DNA of 35,946 nt from Planctomycetota bacterium. GTDB lineage: Bacteria > Planctomycetota > Phycisphaerae > Phycisphaerales > SM1A02. Location: assembly GCA_022563315.1 (NCBI GenBank), contig JADFNO010000018.1, positions 1-35,946 of the forward strand, written 5' to 3'. The position numbers and the translations under genes are program-made. Shown here in pieces: positions 33,012-35,946 of the stretch. The notes beneath the pieces are model-generated. The model was not told the DNA's origin. It saw only the letters and a program-made list of their open reading frames with translations, and made no database searches. Every line of letters starts with the position of its first letter. Positions within the stretch are counted from its first letter, which is position 1.

Positions 33012-33037
33012 CCCCGATCGAGTACGAGGATCAGGGG
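33012..33037. terminator. GC-rich hairpin, possible terminator
   Basis: CCCC-GATC (33012-33019), a 9-nt loop, GATC, a bulged A and GGGG (33029-33037) form a strong hairpin. On the minus strand it is followed by GGTTTCAC, only a short T-run. It could end transcripts of the peroxiredoxin gene, about 150 nt away. Weak evidence. Confidence 0.3.
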
Positions 33038-33044
33038 TCTAAAA

Positions 33045-33087
33045 CAACTTGGAAGGCTGACGCTCTAGCGATTGAGCTGCCCCCCGC
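33045..33087 (-). pseudogene. Fragment of tRNA-Gly(TCC), 5' part
   Basis: On the minus strand the sequence has GCGGG at the 5' end, a D-arm (GCTCAATCGCTAGAGC), and an anticodon arm up to TTCCAAG. It shares an exact 20-nt run, TAGAGCGTCAGCCTTCCAAG, with the intact tRNA-Gly at 18654-18725. The T-arm and 3' acceptor strand are missing; a hairpin takes their place. It cannot fold as a full tRNA. Confidence 0.85.
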
Positions 33088-33189
33088 TGGGCGGGGAGAG
33101 GATAGCTGGCTAGCCGCGTTCGTTCATCTGCGCGATCGCGGCCGTACGTTTGCCGGGGGATTCAGTTCGACTGGGCAACCCTTGCGTTT

Positions 33190-33678
33190 TCAGGTCGCGA
33201 CCTGAGCCGCCCCCGCTGCTTGAACCGCAGTCTTGATCTCATCGAACGGAACTTGGACGCGGGGATCGTCGGTCACCCATTTGTAGGCAATCTTGCCGTC
33301 GGCGGCGATGACGAACGCCGACCGCTTCGCGACACCCTTGAGCCCGATGAGTTCCTCGTGCACGACGCCGTACTGAGTACAGACCTCCTTGTTGAAGTCC
33401 GAGAGGATCGGGAACGGGACCTCATTTTCCTGGCGAAACCGATCCGTCACAAACGGGCTATCGACGCTGATGCCAAAGACCTTCGCCTCCAGCCCCTCCC
33501 ATTGGCTCCAATTGTCCCGAAAATGGCACATTTCGTCCGTACACACCGGGCTGAAGGCCAGCGGGAAAAACAAAAGAACAACCCGGTCCTTCCCGATGAA
33601 CGCGCTGACATCCACCTCGTCGCCCACCTTGGCGAGCAGCTTGAATCCGACCGCGGCGTCACCCTGGTTCAACGTCAT
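33190..33678 (-). CDS. Peroxiredoxin (AhpC/TSA type, Bcp/AhpE-like)
   Basis: I chose ATG 33678, 7 nt after AGGAG; a GTG directly before it (33681) is the alternative. The 162-residue protein has a thioredoxin fold with the peroxidatic Cys46 in PLAFSPVCTDEM (PxxxSxxC, Ser in place of the more common Thr) and the conserved Arg in GVAKRSAFVI. Other Cys residues (CHFRDNW, VCTQYG) could resolve the sulfenate. It reduces hydroperoxides in the cytoplasm. The MoxR-like gene lies divergent, with about 230 bp between the starts. Confidence 0.93.
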   Translation of the reverse strand: MTLNQGDAAVGFKLLAKVGDEVDVSAFIGKDRVVLLFFPLAFSPVCTDEMCHFRDNWSQWEGLEAKVFGISVDSPFVTDRFRQENEVPFPILSDFNKEVCTQYGVVHEELIGLKGVAKRSAFVIAADGKIAYKWVTDDPRVQVPFDEIKTAVQAAGAAQVAT

Positions 33679-33910
33679 CACCGATCTCCTATTTATTCAC
33701 CTTATTAGCTAGATCCACAGCACGCATCGTAACCGGCCAGCGGCTGGACCGCCAGCATGGCCGCGTCCAACAAACGGCCGGGCTCGATACTGATTACACA
33801 AGGGCGATTTCGCTCAACCGGCGGGTCGCCGCCGCCGAACACTGCCTAGCATCCAAGGCCGGGCCCGGCACGCCCGCCCGGCGGAGTAATCAGCGAAGGA
33901 CCGCCGCGCT

Positions 33911-35329
33911 ATGCACGCAACTTGCAGACCAACGACGCTCAAAGAACTCCGCGCAAGTGGATGGCAGTCCAAGCCGATCAAGCACGAACTGCGTGACAAC
34001 TTCATCACCGCCCTGAGCGCGGGTGACGAACTGTTTCCCGGAATTATCGGGTTTGACGACACGGTCATCCCTGAGATCAACAACGGCCTCATCGCCGAAC
34101 ACGACATGCTCTTTCTTGGCGAAAAGGGGCAGGCCAAGAGTCGCCTCATGCGCTCGCTGATTCGATTCCTCGATGAGTATTTGCCATACCTCGACATTCC
34201 GGGATGTCCGGTTCATGAGGATCCATATCACCCGATCACCAAGCCCGGCCGGGAATGTATCACGACCCGATCCGAGGACGAGATCGCCATCGCGTGGTGG
34301 CCGCGCGAGGAGCGTTACGCGGAGCGACTGTCGCCCGGCACAAAGTTCGCTGACATCATTGGCGAGATCGATCCGGCCAAGCTCGCCTCAGGGGCCAGCC
34401 TGTCCGCAGAGGAGGCGTTACATTTCGGATTGATCCCGCGCATGCACCGCGGCATTTTCGCCATGAACGAGCTGCCCGATCTCGATGAGCTCGTGCAAGT
34501 CGGCTTGTTCAACATTCTCGAGGAGCGCGACGTACAGATCCGCGGATATCCCGTCAGATTCGAGATCGACGTGCTGATCCTGTTCTCCGCCAACCCGATG
34601 ACGTACAACCGCTCCGGCAAGGTGATCCCGCAACTCAAGGACCGCATCGGGTCGACGATCCAGACGCACTACCCACGGCAGCGCGATATCGGCATCGCCA
34701 TCATGAAACAGGAAGCGTCCGTGAACCTCGATGGCGAGTACCCCGTCCTTGTGCCCCCCTTCATGGAAGAAATCATCGAGCAGATCAGCATCTGCGCCCG
34801 CAAGAGCAAGTACGTTGACCAACAGTCCGGCGTCAGCGCCCGCTTCAGTATCGCTAACTATCGCACCATGATCGCCAACGCCCGGCAGCGCGCGATCCGT
34901 CTCGGCGAGCGGCCGACCGTTCCCCGTATCAGCGATCTCGGGCATCTATACGCCTCGAGCATCGGCAAGCTCGAACTGGACATGATGGGCAGTCACCAGA
35001 TGACCGAACGCCAGGTCATCGACGCGATCACGGCCGAGGCTATTCAGACGATCTTCGAGGAGTACGTCGATGAACACGGGTTGGGTGAGATCAGCGATAT
35101 CTTTGCACAAGGCGTGAAGATCGAGGTCGGCGACATGCTGCCGTCGTCGGCCTACGCCGAACGACTCGAACGGGTGCCGCCGGCCTGGGAGAAAGCGTTC
35201 GAGGTCAACCCGGCCGAGAGTCCCGCCGTGCGAGCGTCTTGCGTCGAGTTTGTTCTCGCTGGCCTGTACGTGACCGATCGCATCTCCCGCTCGCAGCGCC
35301 ACGGAAGGATCACGTATGAGATCGCCTGA
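33911..35329 (+). CDS. MoxR/magnesium-chelatase-type AAA+ ATPase
   Basis: The 472-residue protein has Walker A GEKGQAKS at about 70-77, a Walker B-like [20 protein letters not shown], and a sensor-1-like [14 protein letters not shown]. The segment [16 protein letters not shown] resembles the arginine-finger region of the magnesium-chelatase-I group. Such ATPases work with a VWA-domain partner as chaperones or metal-inserting machines. The next gene overlaps by 14 nt and is the likely partner. GAAGGA lies about 10 nt upstream of the ATG. Confidence 0.9.
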   Translation: MHATCRPTTLKELRASGWQSKPIKHELRDNFITALSAGDELFPGIIGFDDTVIPEINNGLIAEHDMLFLGEKGQAKSRLMRSLIRFLDEYLPYLDIPGCPVHEDPYHPITKPGRECITTRSEDEIAIAWWPREERYAERLSPGTKFADIIGEIDPAKLASGASLSAEEALHFGLIPRMHRGIFAMNELPDLDELVQVGLFNILEERDVQIRGYPVRFEIDVLILFSANPMTYNRSGKVIPQLKDRIGSTIQTHYPRQRDIGIAIMKQEASVNLDGEYPVLVPPFMEEIIEQISICARKSKYVDQQSGVSARFSIANYRTMIANARQRAIRLGERPTVPRISDLGHLYASSIGKLELDMMGSHQMTERQVIDAITAEAIQTIFEEYVDEHGLGEISDIFAQGVKIEVGDMLPSSAYAERLERVPPAWEKAFEVNPAESPAVRASCVEFVLAGLYVTDRISRSQRHGRITYEIA

Positions 35330-35946
35330 GCGCGGTTCACGGTCCGGCAAGAATCGCCTCGGCGGGATTATTCATACCTACCAAGCGTACGACCCCAAGA
35401 ACTTTCCGCCGCCGACGGCTGAGCCGCCGGACATGGTCTCCTCGGCCTTTGAGCACATGCTCATGTTCGGAAACATGCGGCGGCTGACGGAAGAGGAGCT
35501 GGCGCGGGCGATTCACCTCGACCCCAGTCAGATCAGAGGGTTCGGGCCGAGCATCGACGCCCTGATCGCAATGCTCCTGGAACGCAAGCGCAAGATCCTG
35601 TCAACCTATGAAACCGAACGGGTGCAGGAACGTGCGCGTCGGGCCTATGTCGATCTTGGCCGTGATATGCAGCCGCCCGATCCACTCGTTAAGACATTTG
35701 ATCGAGAGTTCGAGGCTGAGCAACTTCGCGATCTGGAAGCGCTGTGGTATCGCGTCGAGGATGAGCAATCGCCGTTCGCCCGCCAGTTGTTGCACTTGGT
35801 CCAGCGACTGGGCGAGAAGTACCAAATCGATGAACTGGCGGCGAAATACGATTTCACCGGCCGCACGCCGATGACCGTGCCCGAAGCGCTGGCGATCAAG
35901 GAAGAGCTCGAGATGATCGACCGGCTGCTCGAACAGCTTCGTGAGG
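35316..35946 (+). CDS. Probable VWA-domain partner of the MoxR-like ATPase (3'-partial)
   Basis: The ATG at 35316 lies inside the upstream gene (14-nt overlap), and the frame stays open for 210 residues to the window end. The visible part is helical and charged: [20 protein letters not shown], then [40 protein letters not shown] and [20 protein letters not shown]. No VWA fold is visible yet. The VWA-partner call rests on the gene order known for MoxR pairs. Confidence 0.6.
   Translation, partial: MRSPERGSRSGKNRLGGIIHTYQAYDPKNFPPPTAEPPDMVSSAFEHMLMFGNMRRLTEEELARAIHLDPSQIRGFGPSIDALIAMLLERKRKILSTYETERVQERARRAYVDLGRDMQPPDPLVKTFDREFEAEQLRDLEALWYRVEDEQSPFARQLLHLVQRLGEKYQIDELAAKYDFTGRTPMTVPEALAIKEELEMIDRLLEQLRE

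Noticed and set aside
33045-33087. A second functional tRNA-Gly
   Set aside because: The T-arm and 3' acceptor strand are absent, so it cannot form a complete tRNA.
1-35946. CRISPR array, insertion sequence with transposase, or integrase
   Set aside because: I saw no regularly spaced short repeats and no protein with transposase or integrase motifs on either strand.

Overview
This window reads as a chromosome segment of a GC-rich, Gram-negative-like bacterium, most probably a planctomycete of the Phycisphaerae type (inference). The indications are a CRTAC1 (FG-GAP plus ASPIC/UnbV) protein paired with a TPR protein, a secreted SUMF1-like protein, a tricorn protease with an acidic insert, an outer-membrane beta-barrel and lipoproteins, a MoxR-type ATPase with a VWA-type partner, and decayed copies of the C-terminal tag LLxLLANWGPCP-stop, which as I recall is common in that group. 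No 16S gene is present to confirm this.

Layout. 1-1.4 kb: end of an operon (VWA-like membrane protein plus small membrane protein), then a broken small ORF running into an interspersed repeat. 1.6-4.7 kb: CRTAC1/TPR pair. 4.9-8.0 kb, minus strand: B12-binding-like protein, SUMF1 protein and ubiE/menG; the SUMF1 gene lies between two nearly identical 134-bp copies of the 3' end of ubiE. 8.0-14.6 kb: ordinary chromosomal genes (M48 lipoprotein protease, amidohydrolase-like protein, lipoprotein, rplU, a QueC-like protein, a sodium:solute symporter, an aminotransferase). 14.7-18.4 kb: a 1234-residue tricorn protease. 18.5-19.3 kb: tRNA-Gly(TCC) between gene remnants.

19.3-26.6 kb is the most interesting part. 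An AT-rich palindrome precedes an Rrf2 regulator with Fe-S-type ligands (three Cys, one His). It is followed by six tightly packed same-strand genes: a cytochrome-oxidase-subunit-III/NorE-like protein with a cytochrome c domain inserted between its helices, a diheme cytochrome, a cupredoxin-like protein, an outer-membrane beta-barrel, a monoheme cytochrome lipoprotein, and a membrane-anchored diheme cytochrome fused to an ethylbenzene-dehydrogenase-gamma-like heme b domain. No oxidase subunit I, NorB or molybdenum subunit accompanies them. I read this as a periplasmic electron-transfer module under redox, Fe-S or NO control whose terminal enzyme is encoded elsewhere (inference).

26.6-33.2 kb: a PQQ-type sugar dehydrogenase (minus), repeats and dockerin-like tag remnants, a 1002-residue membrane-anchored alkaline-phosphatase-superfamily protein, small doubtful ORFs, and a 43-nt fragment of the same tRNA-Gly in the same orientation as the intact gene, so the two bracket about 14.4 kb. 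33.2-35.9 kb: a peroxiredoxin, then divergently a MoxR-like AAA+ ATPase overlapping a partner gene cut by the window edge.
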